DNA of 64,000 nt, taken from positions 58,153-122,152 of the forward strand of contig JAUIRK010000729.1 in the NCBI GenBank assembly GCA_030549495.1, given 5' to 3'. The DNA is from Nectonema munidae (Eukaryota > Nematomorpha > Nectonematoida > Nectonematidae). Below, in pieces: positions 34,653 through 47,029 of the stretch; positions within the stretch are counted from its first letter, which is position 1; each line of letters opens with the position of its first letter. The notes below the pieces were generated by a model that searched no databases, was not told the origin of the DNA, and saw nothing but the letters and a program-made list of their open reading frames with translations. Made by a program: the position numbers and the translations under genes.

Positions 34653-34987
34653 TGGAGAATAAGATAGCCTTTTTAGGCATTGATAGAAGATATCACAAAA
34701 GATCATTAAAAAATTAAGGTTGTTTTTAGATTATTAAAATTAGTAGATTTCTAATTTTTATCATCAACACTAAAGCTATACGTAATGTGTCATTTTGGCG
34801 ATCACGTCATCAAACTTTATTTAAAAAACAGCAAAATCTATAATGAAAGAAAACTACTTCAACATTTGTAAGCGAGTCTATTAGAAAAGAGATTAATGCA
34901 ATTTTTATTAAAAGAAAGAGAAATACAAAAATATGAAGATATAAGCATAGTTAAATTTTGTATAAAAACCTTCAATGGTATAAATGC

Positions 34988-34993
34988 TTTATT
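34988..34993 (-). terminator. Poly(A) signal candidate of the ClC gene
   Basis: TTTATT on the plus strand lies about 90 bases past the stop codon at 35085-35087 and is in the right position for a short 3'UTR. Confidence 0.4.
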
Positions 34994-35084
34994 CCTAAAG
35001 AACAAATAAAATATATATTACACACAGATGGAGTAACTAATGCATTGAGTTTGGTAGTTGGATTTCGCCTGATGATTTAGATCA

Positions 35085-37439
35085 CTATTCTTCATCAAAA
35101 TCAACGAAAAATTCGGGCAATACTGGGGAAAGTAGCTTTGGAGGATTATTAAATTTGTCGAGATTGCTTGTAGTGGCATCGCTGACTATTTTGTTCTCCA
35201 AGGCCCATCTAAGATCATTTAAGGTAATGATTCCGATTAACCTGCCCAAGCTTGTGACATAAGCATGGTGTAGATTGAGTAGGGAGAAAAGAGAGTGAAT
35301 TCGAAAAAGAGAAGTCTTCGTAACAATTTGAAATGGAGCAAGATCATATTTTACATTAGAAAAGTCGATAATTGAATTTAACTTGTTAACTTTCCACCGA
35401 TCGAAATTTGGAAAAGTGCAGTTGTTGATCTCGTTATAGCCAATGCTTAATTTGCTTATCTTTTGAGTAAATCTACCGCGTTTCGTGATGTAATTTGAAG
35501 AGTACTTACGATTCTTTTCTTCAAAGTGTGCTTTCTCTAGAAGCCATTTATCTCTACTGAGAACTTCGTTCAAAAACTCTTCTGTTTGCACGAAAGTAAT
35601 TGAGCCAATGAGAACCATTGATTTTTTGGAATCAACGATGGGAAAGGCTCTACATTTTTCTCCATCGATTAATCCCTGAATGTTTTGATATGTGGAATCA
35701 GAAGACAAAAAGCGAACATTTCGATTCATAATGTCTTCAGCAGACTTTTTATAGAATTCCTTATTCGGTGAATCAATGCTTGGAATGAAAGGTAATCCCT
35801 TTATCTTGATGATGCTATCGTAAATAGATGGTTGTATGCAGGATGTAACACCTTTCGATATGATGACACAAATCATGATAGGAAGGATATGAGCAATTTG
35901 ACCAGTAAGTTCAAAAACGATAACGGCGGTTGAAATGGTTCCCGTAACGCTTCCTGTTAACGCTGCAGCACCTGCCACTGCATAGACACCAGGTGTAACA
36001 AAGGTATGCAGAGACATGACGTGGATACCAGTTGGAAAACAGAGTAAAACAAACTCACCAACAAGTCTACCAAATGCTGCTCCGGATATGAAGACGGGAA
36101 CAAAGCATCCTGCGGGAATGGGAAGAGAAATGGCTAACGCTGTGAGGAAAAGCTGGGAAAAGCTGTATATTAACAATTTTGAGTAAATGCTCATTGAGTT
36201 ATTCTCCCAGAGGGTGCCGTTGCCAGTAGAAGGAGTGTTTGATGAGTTAATTGGAAAAGGAGGTTGAAGCGAGATGGAGTTGTTGGAGAAAAGCGCATCA
36301 ATCACAACTTTATTCGTTTTGCCATTATTCATGAATTGGCCGAGAGCGTGGGGAAATGTAAGTGCAGATATTAATAAAGTGATGAGCAAAGGATAGAGAA
36401 AGCGATATTTGCGCAAAAATGCATTAACAATCTTATTTTCACGCATTAAATTCACGAATTGTCGGTGAAAGAAGACGAAGAAAGCGCCAATTATGCCCGT
36501 AAATATGCCCATGACAGCAAAAATGACGATCTCCGGAGGATCAAATGGAAAATGTGTTATAAAGTTTGTTTTAAATAATGCAGTGATCGTTTCTTCGTCA
36601 TTAAACCATACGGCAAGAAATCGAAAAATGAGAGCTGAGGAAACAGCTGCGAAAAAGCCACGCCAGTAATTTTTCACCGCAAAATAAGTCGCCGTTACTT
36701 CTATACTAAACAATACACCGCCAATAGGAGCCGCAAAGCTGCAGGAAACGCCAACTGCACACGCTGCCGAGTATATCTCGGTTATGCAAAACGAGGGTTC
36801 CGACTTGGATGACAAAAATGTGTAGACATTTCTCTGAAGAGTGGCTACAATGTTTGCTAAGTGCACGAAAGGACCTTCTTTTCCGATGGGTAAGCCACTT
36901 CCCAAGGAAGCTGTCAAGCCGATACACTTGGCAATGAAGGTAGGTAGGTTAAGGTATTCTTTCAGTATTATTCCTCGAAGAATTGTTTTCATTTCAGGAA
37001 TGCCAGAGCCGATTGCTTGAGGACTGACAAAAAAAACGAAGACAGAGGAAAACATGATGCACACACACGCGTAAAACATCCACGCCAAAGCATGCAATCC
37101 CATGTGGGTGTCGGTGTAAGCTAGAAGAAGTGAGCGCCCAACTAGCATCATGTGAACGATGTAATCGATTAGGTAACTCAGCAATGCCATTATTATACCG
37201 AGGACAGCTAAGAATATCCACTCCTCAATTTTGAAGTTTATGTAAACTTTCTTGATCTTTTTAACCACATTTTGGTAATTCTGCTTTAAGTGATGTAGGT
37301 GCAAATTTCCTATTTCAGCCTGCATTCTAATCGACTCTTTTCTCTGTTGGATCTTTTTCGCTTCTTCCCTGGCCAGAGTGGCGTAGTCCTTTCCATAATG
37401 CCCATACATGATCGTTTGTTGATACCCTAACTCCTCCAT
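35085..37439 (-). CDS. ClC-type voltage-gated chloride channel, ClC-2-like
   Basis: A 784-residue single-exon protein forming a homodimeric membrane channel. From the chosen Met the start MEELGYQQTIMYGHYGKDYA aligns with the ClC-2 N-terminal pattern (YEQTLMYGRY). Selectivity-filter motifs are all present: GSGIPE (about 144-149), GKEGP with gating Glu (about 186-190), and GCFVP (about 444-448). FSIEVTATYFAVKNYWRGFF (about 244-263) has Val where Cl-/H+ exchangers have the proton Glu, which indicates a channel of the plasma-membrane ClC-1/2/K branch. The FELTGQ helix is conserved. Two cytoplasmic CBS domains lie at about 568-630 and 697-750. An Asn/Ser-rich outer loop (about 380-420) has glycosylation motifs. 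The frame is open upstream to 37,517, but the extra residues have no ATG, so I start at 37439. Likely role: epithelial or neuronal chloride conductance. Confidence 0.93.
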   Translation of the reverse strand: MEELGYQQTIMYGHYGKDYATLAREEAKKIQQRKESIRMQAEIGNLHLHHLKQNYQNVVKKIKKVYINFKIEEWIFLAVLGIIMALLSYLIDYIVHMMLVGRSLLLAYTDTHMGLHALAWMFYACVCIMFSSVFVFFVSPQAIGSGIPEMKTILRGIILKEYLNLPTFIAKCIGLTASLGSGLPIGKEGPFVHLANIVATLQRNVYTFLSSKSEPSFCITEIYSAACAVGVSCSFAAPIGGVLFSIEVTATYFAVKNYWRGFFAAVSSALIFRFLAVWFNDEETITALFKTNFITHFPFDPPEIVIFAVMGIFTGIIGAFFVFFHRQFVNLMRENKIVNAFLRKYRFLYPLLITLLISALTFPHALGQFMNNGKTNKVVIDALFSNNSISLQPPFPINSSNTPSTGNGTLWENNSMSIYSKLLIYSFSQLFLTALAISLPIPAGCFVPVFISGAAFGRLVGEFVLLCFPTGIHVMSLHTFVTPGVYAVAGAAALTGSVTGTISTAVIVFELTGQIAHILPIMICVIISKGVTSCIQPSIYDSIIKIKGLPFIPSIDSPNKEFYKKSAEDIMNRNVRFLSSDSTYQNIQGLIDGEKCRAFPIVDSKKSMVLIGSITFVQTEEFLNEVLSRDKWLLEKAHFEEKNRKYSSNYITKRGRFTQKISKLSIGYNEINNCTFPNFDRWKVNKLNSIIDFSNVKYDLAPFQIVTKTSLFRIHSLFSLLNLHHAYVTSLGRLIGIITLNDLRWALENKIVSDATTSNLDKFNNPPKLLSPVLPEFFVDFDEE

Positions 37440-37552
37440 TTGCCGTCCGAGCGCGAGAGATTCAAATTGAGAATAAAGACTGCTAACTTGCTTATTCAAG
37501 AAATGATTGATTCATGGAGAATTCATCACAGTGCTAGCATGTGAATGACTTC

Positions 37553-37554
37553 TC
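37553..37554 (-). other. Candidate splice acceptor in the ClC leader
   Basis: On the coding strand TTACTAATGAATTATCATC followed by TTTTAG ends at 37554, about 115 bases before the ATG at 37439. CTAAT could be the branch point. It would suit a 5'UTR intron or trans-splicing. The donor was not found. Confidence 0.35.
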
Positions 37555-37559
37555 TAAAA

Positions 37560-38400
37560 GATGATAATTCATTAGTAAAGTTTAATGATGCTGAGTGCAG
37601 CGTTGATAAGATGAAAGGAAAAAAAACTTCGGTCGAGGCTCAATTACAAAAGAACTAATGAGAGAACCTAAAACTTTGTGCATCTCCCAGGGCCCAATGA
37701 TGTCGAACCTATGGCACACAAGGTTATTATTCCTGGCAAGCGAGACACCATATTTTATTATTGAAAAGTATTTAATCTAATAAAAAATGTTTAATATTTA
37801 GTAATTAAATCTTAAAGTTTGATTCAATTAATGACAAATCCTAATAATAATTTGTAAATCTAAACACCCAATAAGCTTACGTTTATTCTGGTTTTAGTTT
37901 AAAGTTCATACCTAACTGAACTGCGACGGGTTATATCCAAAACACCATATTAAAAATTATTTAAATATTCTTGGTAAGCTTTTGTGTACGTTTTTTCCTT
38001 TTAAACTTTATGTTTATAGGCTGAAATTATGCTAAAAATGACTGTGAAGTTTGACATTTTGGGAGGTGGATCGCAACGGAAAAGCGTTATATATTGTGTG
38101 ATCTCTTGCAAGACTGAGTGTCTAAATTGTAGCGCCGATCTCTCCAAACCTAATAACGTATAGAATATCAACTTTATTTAGAATGCTTACATCGAATCTC
38201 TGAAATACCACTTAGCTTAGATTTTTTGAAGATTTCGATAAAAAGTCACACCCCTTAGCAACTATATTGTGAAAGATAGAGTTCCATTTATTGCTTTAGC
38301 CAACAATTTAGTAGTGATTTAAAAACTGAAAGGGCTTAAGTAAAAATACAGATATAAATAATCATGCAAGGTTAGCCGTAATTTTGCGTTAAGCTGTGGG
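37560..38400. other. Upstream of the ClC gene; possible hAT-like end at 37,688
   Basis: CAGGGCCCAATGATGTCGAA at about 37,688, followed by CCTATGGCACAC, resembles the 5' end of some hAT elements (CAGGG...GTCGAACC...GGC). It could be the start of the hAT fossil downstream. The remaining sequence has no recognised gene. Confidence 0.3.
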
Positions 38401-38404
38401 TAAA

Positions 38405-39495
38405 CTATAAGAGAACAGTTCGTGAAACTGGTGTCTTTATCAAGAGAACACAAAAGTTAAATATCCACAATGTTGTGTTGGAGTATTTTTGACACAACGA
38501 ATACAACGTGAAAAGGTAGTGTCCATCACAAGTGACGGCGCCACATCTGTAGAGGCGGACTACATCTGGTTTCATAAATTTGTTTGTAAAAGAAATCACG
38601 CAATACCATTATTTTCTACATCAAAAAATTGTTTGTGCAAAAAATTAGATGACATATTCAATGATATTACAAAAATGATGAAAACATTTTTACTAGTTCT
38701 CTTCATTTTCGTCAGTATCAAACACTTGTCGAATAGGCTGAAACACAATATAACAATTTCGCATGATTGAGTGAGTAGAAGAAAAGATCTGCACAGGTTT
38801 GTGGCTTGTTTTACGAAATTGAACTTTTTGTGAATGAAAAGGAAGAGAACTTACCACAACTCAATGTTGTGGTTTGGCTTAAGGGCATTCATGTTCTTCA
38901 CAATCTACTTCCATAAACCAAACACAAAACTACCGGGAGCAAAAAAACAGGCACCTTCTTATGTGATATGAACGCATTTGAGAAAAAATTTCAGGATTTT
39001 GAAAGACAAGTCAAAAGTGGGAAACTTAAATATTTCCTTAATCCCAAAACTCATTAAAAAATTGGACACTTGCAAATAGGAAAACTTCAAAGAACTTAAA
39101 CGCATTATATCAGCAGCTAAAAATCATTTTAGCGATAGATTCTTACAATTTCGCTAAATAAAAAAAACTTGGCATTTTCTTACATTTTTAGATAAACTAA
39201 ATTGGAAGAACTTTCTCTTTCATGTTTACGCTGGTTACATTTGAGAAACCTAGAAATAGAGCTATTATGCAAGAAAATAATACTTGGAATAATAAATTCT
39301 ATGATCTGATTGAAACACTCGAAAAATAGGGTACGGAAGGATGATGAAACAAAAAGCATGACTATTAGTTTTGAAAATGAAATTCTAAAATTGTGGAATT
39401 CTCTGCCAAATAATTTTAAGTCAATGAAAAAACTTAGAATAGATATTTTTACTTTGTTAGCATCATTTTATGCTTCTGAACAGCTCAGCTTTTAA
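38405..39495 (+). pseudogene. hAT transposase fossil, FAM200/ZBED5-like
   Basis: Peptides on the plus strand follow the FAM200/ZBED5/GTF2IRD2-type hAT order. KVVSITSDGATSVEADY (about 38,510-38,560) is the DGA motif. SLHFRQYQTLVE (about 38,700-38,735) matches an HRQFxxLLEE block. LPQLNVVVWLKGIHVL follows at about 38,850-38,900, then MNAFEKKFQDFERQVKSG (about 38,968-39,022). The C-terminus is LKLWNSLPNNFKSMKKLRID with ASFYASEQLSF (39,385-39,492), the dimerisation segment. Many frame breaks; an old copy. Host genes have been domesticated from this lineage elsewhere, but nothing here suggests function. The N-terminal zinc finger was not found. Confidence 0.75.
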
Positions 39496-39786
39496 TTTTG
39501 ATCAAATTGAGACTTACAGATGATAAGAGCAAATATGATTTATATTGCACTCAAATTAGCCATATATGAAGTGATCTGAATCTTTACAACAGGGATTTCA
39601 TTGATTTAAAATAAAGGATATTTAGTTTCTTGTAATCTTTGTTAATTAAAATGACTAAGGTACTCAAAGAAGTCCTTTCTCATTAATTAAAAGATAACTT
39701 CCATTTTTATGAAAATGCTTGCACGTTGAGAAAAATAAAAGCATTCCTGTAAAAGGTTCACCAACACTCCGTCTAGACTCTAGAAC

Positions 39787-40375
39787 AAGAGTGGGTAAAT
39801 CTTTAAAAATTTACAACTTAAAGGGGTCGCATGGAAGAGTAAACTGAGTAATATTTAAAAAATTGGGAAGACAAGTTTTAAAGGAATAAACGATGTATTT
39901 TTTACTAAAAATTGATGTAATTTTATTGATTCAAAATCTTTTTAGCGTATAAAAAAGGAAATTAATTTTCTTGATACATACATTGCTGAAAACTCTAATT
40001 TTTGAAGTAACTTTATTCAAAATTATACTGTATTCTAAGAAAATGTAATTTATAAAAAATATTCGTTAATTATATCAAGCATTCTTTTAAAATAATTATG
40101 AGATCAAATTTAATAATATTTAAATGAAAAGTAATTTAATTAATTCTTCAAGATAATAAAAATAAATAAAACAGAAAAAGGAAAGGCATTTTATGACGAA
40201 ATACTTTGAACCAATCAATGATGATAAGTGTTTTATGAATATCCATAATATTTCAATCGATCAAAATATTTTTGCATCATTGGTTTAATATTAACTAATG
40301 CGCCTAAACAACTTTAATTTGTACCTTTAGCTTTAACGCGCCACATGAGGCCCGTGAGACGTAGTTTGTCCCAAT
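39787..40375. mobile_element. Possible hAT MITE, degenerate ends
   Basis: The left end has CAAGAGTGGGTAAATC. The inverse of the right end reads TTGGGACAAACTACGTCTCA, followed by a CGGGCCTCATG block. Both resemble GTGGGCAAACT(ACGGCCCGCGGGCC) ends of hAT elements. No clean CAGTG and no target duplication. Confidence 0.3.
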
Positions 40376-40379
40376 TCAC

Positions 40380-43300
40380 GTCTATCCTTTCAAATTCCAA
40401 ATAAAACATTTCAATAATTAAATTAAATGGTCTATAAGGAATAACATTGCAATTATATCATTTCTACATACTTGCCACAATTTAGATTCTTCATATAGGA
40501 GATTTCTTCGCTTTTTTAAATCAAAAATGGGGATTTAACTTGCATACCTTATTTTTTACGATATTATTTAGTATTTTTTCTGAAGAGTGTGTGTGTATAT
40601 TATCTTTTTCATGAAAAAATTAAAAATAGCTTTCATCTTATTCAACAAATTATAAACCAAACAAGCTTTATTTAGCAGCATTCAACATAGGTTGTTTAGG
40701 TTCAAATTCATAACAATTTGTGTTATTCTCTGTTGTGATGTTAGTAGCACTCAGTTTGGATCTCTTTCACCATACGGAAAATTCTTTTAAACTGACCTTT
40801 TCAGTTTGGAAGAGATTTATTGTTTAAGGAAAAAAAGGAAATTTTGACTGAAATTTTTATCACAATATCGGGTTGAGGTGCCTAAATCGGCATAATGCCC
40901 CCCAAATTTGGGATAGTTGGCATGTATGTTTGAATATAAAATGATATTTTAAAAATATTGTGATAGATCAATTTAATTTATATATAGCAAAAAAGTTATG
41001 AACGCAAATAAGAAAGATCGCAAAAGTACAAAATTGATTACGCGAGCGACTTTAAAAGTATGCTCGCTAATTATATTAAATATTCAATTGTGGCAATAGG
41101 ATGATAGGGCTCAAGGAAATATTTTAAATGAGGAAGAACGTGAGTTCAAACAATTAATGATATTTTATTATATATAATTGTATCAGTGTTGTAGTAATTG
41201 CGTATGAGAAGTAGTCAGTTAAACTTCAAGGAGCCTTTTCATAGAAGAAATGACAAAGTTTTTTTTTAGAAAGAACACAAAGGCTCCATTACATAACGTC
41301 TTGAATGTCACCGCTCCAACTTCACACAGTTGGTATTTTTAAACAAGCGAATCAAATTTACCTTCTCTAAGAAAACACTCAAACGTTCCCATGCCCCAAT
41401 CTTTTCTCCTTAACTTTTACTTTTGAAAAAATCCTCAGTTAATTCAGCCTCCTTCAACCTATCGCTGCGAATCTGGATTCTCTGCAAGATGGCTTTAAAT
41501 ACTGCACGTAATAAACTTGTAATTGATGCTTAGATAAACTTTTAGTTGCAAAACGTTGCCAACTTTCCCATTGAGGCATAGCAAATTTGGTATGATTTTT
41601 AATAGTTTTATGGATTTTGACTTTTTTAGTACTTGTTAAATTTTATTTGTTTGTATTATTTTCAATAAATTAAAACGATATAATTTTTTTCCTATTTTTA
41701 TGCCGAGTGAAAGGATATAAGAGTAGCTATAAGGGTCATGGTTATTTATTTGAAAGTCTTGAGGTAAGGAGCGCTGTTCTAAATCACAAATTCATTAATT
41801 CATTTTTAGCAAATTTTCCTCAAAATGAAATAAACTTATGGCGCACATGCAAAGCTAAAGTTTGTTTGGTTTTATTCTCATTCATCTGAGCAAGCTAACA
41901 TTTATGAAACACAATTATTAAGGCAGCTGAAAAATGAGGTAAAATTCAACAACATTATTTTCTATTTTATCTAAATTTAGTAAAAAGTAACGATTGTGAA
42001 GATGGGCAATTCGATCTTAACTAATAATAAGTTATAAATAGCGTGTGTGTTAGAATCCTACACAGAGGTAGAAAGCGTTCGCGGGTGTACCAATACCCCA
42101 ATAGCGAGTATCCCCGTTTAAATACTTTGCGGCGGGGGGGGGGGGGAAGGGGAGCGAAAGTTATGGGTTAAGAAATATCAAATGAGGATATGAATGGTTA
42201 GTTTGTGTTCTTAATACTAGTGAATTACCATTGAGAAAATTAATTCCATCAATGGTTTGACTTTGTCTACCAAGTGGTCAAGCAAGATTCGTAATATACT
42301 AGATATTTCAACCAAATAATTAGTATTTCATTTACTAAAATCGTAAACATCTTATTTCACTCGGTAACATCGTTGTAGAAGATCTATGCACTGAAATGAA
42401 AGTTCTATCTACAGAATGAATGGTATAGAATCACTCAAGTTATAAGTGAGAACTTCCAAAAGATGCGCCTGTTCTTGAAATTGCTCAAGTTAGCCATTTA
42501 AGGTGGTTCCCTGTAGCAAGCAGATTTTGTCGCATATGGATTTCTCATCTAAAAGAAAAACCTGTCGATAATTTAAAACTGATAGAATATACATTGCTGG
42601 AGTGCATTACTCTAATTAGTTTAATATACAAAGCTTAAACACTTATGGGTGGGTAAAAGGTCCAGAGCACATCGAATCGCCATTGAATTTACTTGGGCTA
42701 CAAAAAAAGATTAAGTATTTGTTGTTATACCTACCATCAAGCGTTCGGCGTCGTATGTATTTCGTAAAATTCTAGTTCAAACATTATTATGTTCAAATGA
42801 TAGCGCACAGGGCAACGTCATTAAAGATTGTTGACATAAGAGGTGGTGATGAAAATATACTTCGAGATCTTTCTCTACCTTCCAGAAAAAACCCCTTCCT
42901 TCAATTAATCATACTGTTTTAGAGGCTGTGTGCTGGCGTAGCAATGCGTATATTTTTATGTTTGTTTATTTGAAAATAATTTTCTTCTTTATAATAAAAC
43001 TATTCCACACATAAAAATTTCATTTTTTTTTAAACCAAGCAAATTTACTATGCTAAATATTGATAGATTTAAAATTTATACACTTTAAATTAAAACACAA
43101 TTTTGGAAGCCCTTATTATAGTAAATTGCAAAGAAAGTTATTCCTATAATCAACACGCGATGTAAATCACTTTAAGTTAGTAAGTTTAACAGTTTTCACT
43201 AGGCACAAAAAAAGAAATATCTTTCCACTGACGTAGGACTTCGAGATTACTGACATACACTTTATTCAAGAAGTCAAAGCAAAATGCCTCAAATTTTAAG

Positions 43301-43920
43301 AAATAAAAAAGGACATAAGAGTAAAGACTTTAGACATAATCACGTTGGGTTCAACAACAAATTATTTTAGGGTGAAAGGAGGCTTTAAAATTTTTTTAGA
43401 TTTTAATTTTTCATATTATTAGATCTTTAAATTATTTTAGAATGTTATGACACATTTTTCGCATATTTGTTTAAAGAATGCACAAAATCTTAAATATATA
43501 ACTTAGCCGTTATGCCCTCAATTTACACAAATACTCAATTTACGTGAAAGAACTTAGCCTACTAATTCTCGCCTAACCCTTACGGAACTTTTACGAAATC
43601 CTAGGGTTTGGCGCAACACCGATCGAGTAATGGTTGATTAAATTATATCCATAAGGCTTGTTTCTACTCTTTCATCAAAGTTAAGGGAATCAACAGTTTA
43701 ATTTTCTATTTTTCTTATTACAATAAAAAAATAGTAAATAATACTTTTGGAATCCCCAGAAATAGTCCAGATGTGACACCCCTCTACTAAATGTACACCC
43801 AGTGGTTAGAAGGGAATTTAAAATTTTATAAAGAGGGGGGGGACCGGCTTTAAGAATAATCATGATAACTAAGTTGTCATTTTGAAAGGTAATTCATATA
43901 AACGGGAAGACAAGCAAATA
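40380..43920. other. Gene-poor stretch
   Basis: AT-rich sequence with a 13-base G run at 42,134-42,146. I translated several local open frames by eye (41,707-41,889 and 42,450-42,640) and recognised no family in them. Stretches around 42,400-42,950 have somewhat more even base composition and may be decayed coding repeat, class unknown. Confidence 0.4.
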
Positions 43921-43949
43921 TAAAAATAGATGCTTTATTTTAAGAAAGG

Positions 43950-44003
43950 GGCGATGGCCCAATTTTACCCCTCCCTGCCCCTCTGAATACGCAACTGTGT
44001 ACA
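43950..44003. mobile_element. Probable transposon terminus (CAGTTGCGTATTCAG type)
   Basis: The inverse of this stretch reads CAGTTGCGTATTCAGAGGGG, then a GGCAGGGAGGGG block. This resembles the GCGTAGCCAG ends plus G-rich subterminal sequence of the MULE at 49031-52203. The other end could not be placed; a G-rich stretch at about 43,826-43,840 is the only candidate. Confidence 0.35.
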
Positions 44004-44009
44004 CTCCAA

Positions 44010-47000
44010 GCTTCATTCTTTAGAGAATCGTCTGAAGGAATCTTGCCGCTATTCTTTTGATCACAAATTTCTGGGCGCAGCCAAAAATTCCTAAACACGG
44101 AATGGGAATAGGAGGGGAATACATAGAATTCACTTTTAAGCAATTATATTCTCAAATATTATGTTGGATTCGAAGTGAAAAAATGAATTTGAGCAATTAA
44201 AATTAATAATAATCTTTAAGCAAATAAGAAGAATTCATTTTTAGGGGATATAATTTCATATAGTATTTTAGGGTTTACAATAGAACGTAGAACGAACAAA
44301 TGTCGAATTTATTATCTACTCACCTGTTTTTTATATATGTTAGTAAGAAAAAACTATCTAAAATATAACTGACTTTATCAAAATAACTCATTTAAATGAC
44401 AAGGCAAATGTTATTTTTACAATTATTAGCTGGTTAAATGCCAGCTGGACAAATACAAAATTTTGACATTCTGTCATGCGCCTATATTTTACTACTTTTT
44501 CATAATAAAATAGAAGGTGCAGAAAAAGAGTTGTGTATTTTCGCTTGTTTTATCAAGTATTACATTTTTGATTACGTCATAAAAAAAATTTCCTCTGATT
44601 TGAAGAAAGGCGCCCTTGTCTCTCTATGTATAAAATGGAAGAAAAGGGAAGTAAATAATAATGATAACAAAAAAAGAATGTTAAGATGAAAAAGAAATTG
44701 GCATTACTTTTTAAGTGAATAATGATTTAAAATGCAGACAAGACTTTCAACAAATAAACTTAGGCAGAGTTAAAAGTAAAAGATTTCGCTCAAAAAATAT
44801 CGCTCATTCTTTGGCATAACACATAATTGAAGATAAAGTTTGTACACATATTTTATTGTATCTAAGGTCTTTCGATTTTAGAAATGTTTTACGTCTGCTT
44901 GATCATCATTAAAATAATGTTGATGATGGCGATGAAGGGAACTTGTGGAATATAAAAATATTCCTCATGAAATAGTGGTGATGCACACACAGTCTATGAT
45001 TTCTATTTTCAACTTTTTTTAATTATGCAGTCAGGTAAGTAAGATTCTTCGTACATGTACGATGTATAAGTTCTTGTTTATGCCCGTAAGGTAAATGAAA
45101 CCAACAAACAATTTTTACATACAAAACACTTAACATGAACATTGCAAATTATTATTCAAAAGTGAAAAAATTATATATACGTAAAAATTGGAAAATTTGT
45201 GCTAATATTGAAGTGTTTGGTTTGGGTAAGGATGGCAAATTTCGAATAAATCAACTTACAAGATAACTAACACCACGAAAGATTTAAAAGTAAAAATCAA
45301 AAGAAACAAAAAGTCTTTGGATTTTTCTTTCGCTTAGAACACAGTTCCAACAATTGTGAAGAGATGTCATAAAAACGAACAACTCAATATCCCTACGAGT
45401 CTACTTTTTGGGAGGAAAATTTTTGAGCTGGCCTGAAATTTTTAAAATTAAATAGCAAACCCTGCGTAACTCAAGCATGGATGCAGTTAAAAGCAAATAA
45501 TCTAAAAAGATAAGATTAAATCTAGTATATCCAAAAAAAGATCTATTATTACTGTGATAGAGAGAACAGAAATTTGTATATGATGATTAAGATAATTTAA
45601 TAACGTTTTAAGTAATGGTTGCTCTCAAAAACATGCTATTACGTCTGTATATTTTAATAGTTCTGATTTCACAGCATATATAAGTAAATAAAAATATGAT
45701 GATTTTTCAGATATATTCAAAAGTATTGCCCCATTATTATCAGTCCGAATATGATATTGAAATTGTTAAATCGACACCGACAAATATATACAAGATCAAA
45801 CGGAAAAATGCTCGCTTCACTTCTTTGGCTTCGATCACCATTTTTGGTTAAAGATCATTTTCACATTTTAGACTTCAATCTTCTTGGCCTACACCTTTTC
45901 CCCAAGTAGGGGGCTGTGGCCATGATCCGTTTTCTCCATTTGCATCGATCTTGAGGATCTTTATTTTTCAATTGTTATGAATAGACATCAATAATAATAA
46001 TCTTTAAACATTCAGGATCCTTGTTGTGAACACTTTGAAAATGGAAAAGAGTATGCTAGTCGATACAACTTAAAAACTTTCTTGAGCATGGATGAGCTAA
46101 TTATGCAGTGTTGGTTTTGTTCTGCTGATGGCTTTGATTATGTATATAAATATAGGACAAAGATGGATTCTTTTTTAGAAAAATGTAACAAGTATGCCAA
46201 AGTATTATCGTAGGAATAATGAACAAAATTTTTTTATATTAATAAAGGCTATAAAAGAGTTAATATAGTAAAAATTATTTTTTCAAATCCTATTATTAAT
46301 TTCCAATTCTATTTGCTTATTTTATGCTTCGGACGAGTTTATAAAAATTCTACCTTCTTTGTTTATAGAGCTACAGTGGCGAGGACACGAATTTTTAAGC
46401 AAAATATTAGAATGCAATAACAAAATTCAGCTAAATTCATGTGAAAAGATTAAATATTTGCTTTTAAAGATCAATGACGTCAGTTTTAACTTTTTCTTGT
46501 TGAAAAAAATATCCAAATCGTTCTAGCTATAAATAGAAGATAAATAGAACTTCGAAGAAAACATATCAATTCACATACAGAGCAATAGATATAGAGAATT
46601 GGATATAGTTACTAAAAATTATACGAAGTTGTGGCCCATTTTCAATCTCTTGAGGTTTTAGGAAATATCAAAACTTGGCATGGCTGAGTTATATCAGAAC
46701 TCATTAAAAATAGAAATGAGAATACATATTTTCCAAATAAACATATACATCATTATTTTTCATTAAATTCATGTCATTACATTTATCAATTTAAAATTAA
46801 TGGCGAGAAATATCTTCGTGGGTTTGTTTTTTAATATCCAATTTTTATCATAATAACAGACCTTTTGAAACAGATTTTATTGCGAGATATCTTTTGACAA
46901 CTTTTGGGTTCATGCCTTTATCAAAGTAAAATTTCGTCTTGAATATGAAAATAATAAATCGATTCATCAAGTAATATCATAAATAGATTTTAGAAAAAAA

Positions 47001-47025
47001 CTTTTTAAATTATATTTCTTGATAT
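44010..47025. other. Gene-poor stretch
   Basis: No recognised gene. A GC-richer patch at about 45,885-45,960 (CCTACACCTTTTCCCCAAGT, then AGGGGGCTGTGG) looks like repeat-derived sequence, but I could not classify it. Confidence 0.4.
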
Positions 47026-47029
47026 TTCT

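Noticed and set aside
36933-36953. GGTAGGTAGGTTAAGG inside the ClC gene looks like the LINE (TACC)n tail
   Set aside because: It encodes the conserved KEYLNLPTF segment of the channel in frame, so it is coding sequence.
37440-37517. Longer ClC protein starting upstream
   Set aside because: The open frame continues to an in-frame stop but has no ATG. The MEELGYQQT start fits the family.
42134-42146. Long G runs here and at 27,210, and C runs at 54,219 and 56,625
   Set aside because: Homopolymer runs in AT-rich DNA without neighbouring structure; their lengths may also reflect sequencing error.
45885-45960. GC-richer patch suggestive of a SINE or LINE end
   Set aside because: No A/B boxes, tail or duplication could be shown.
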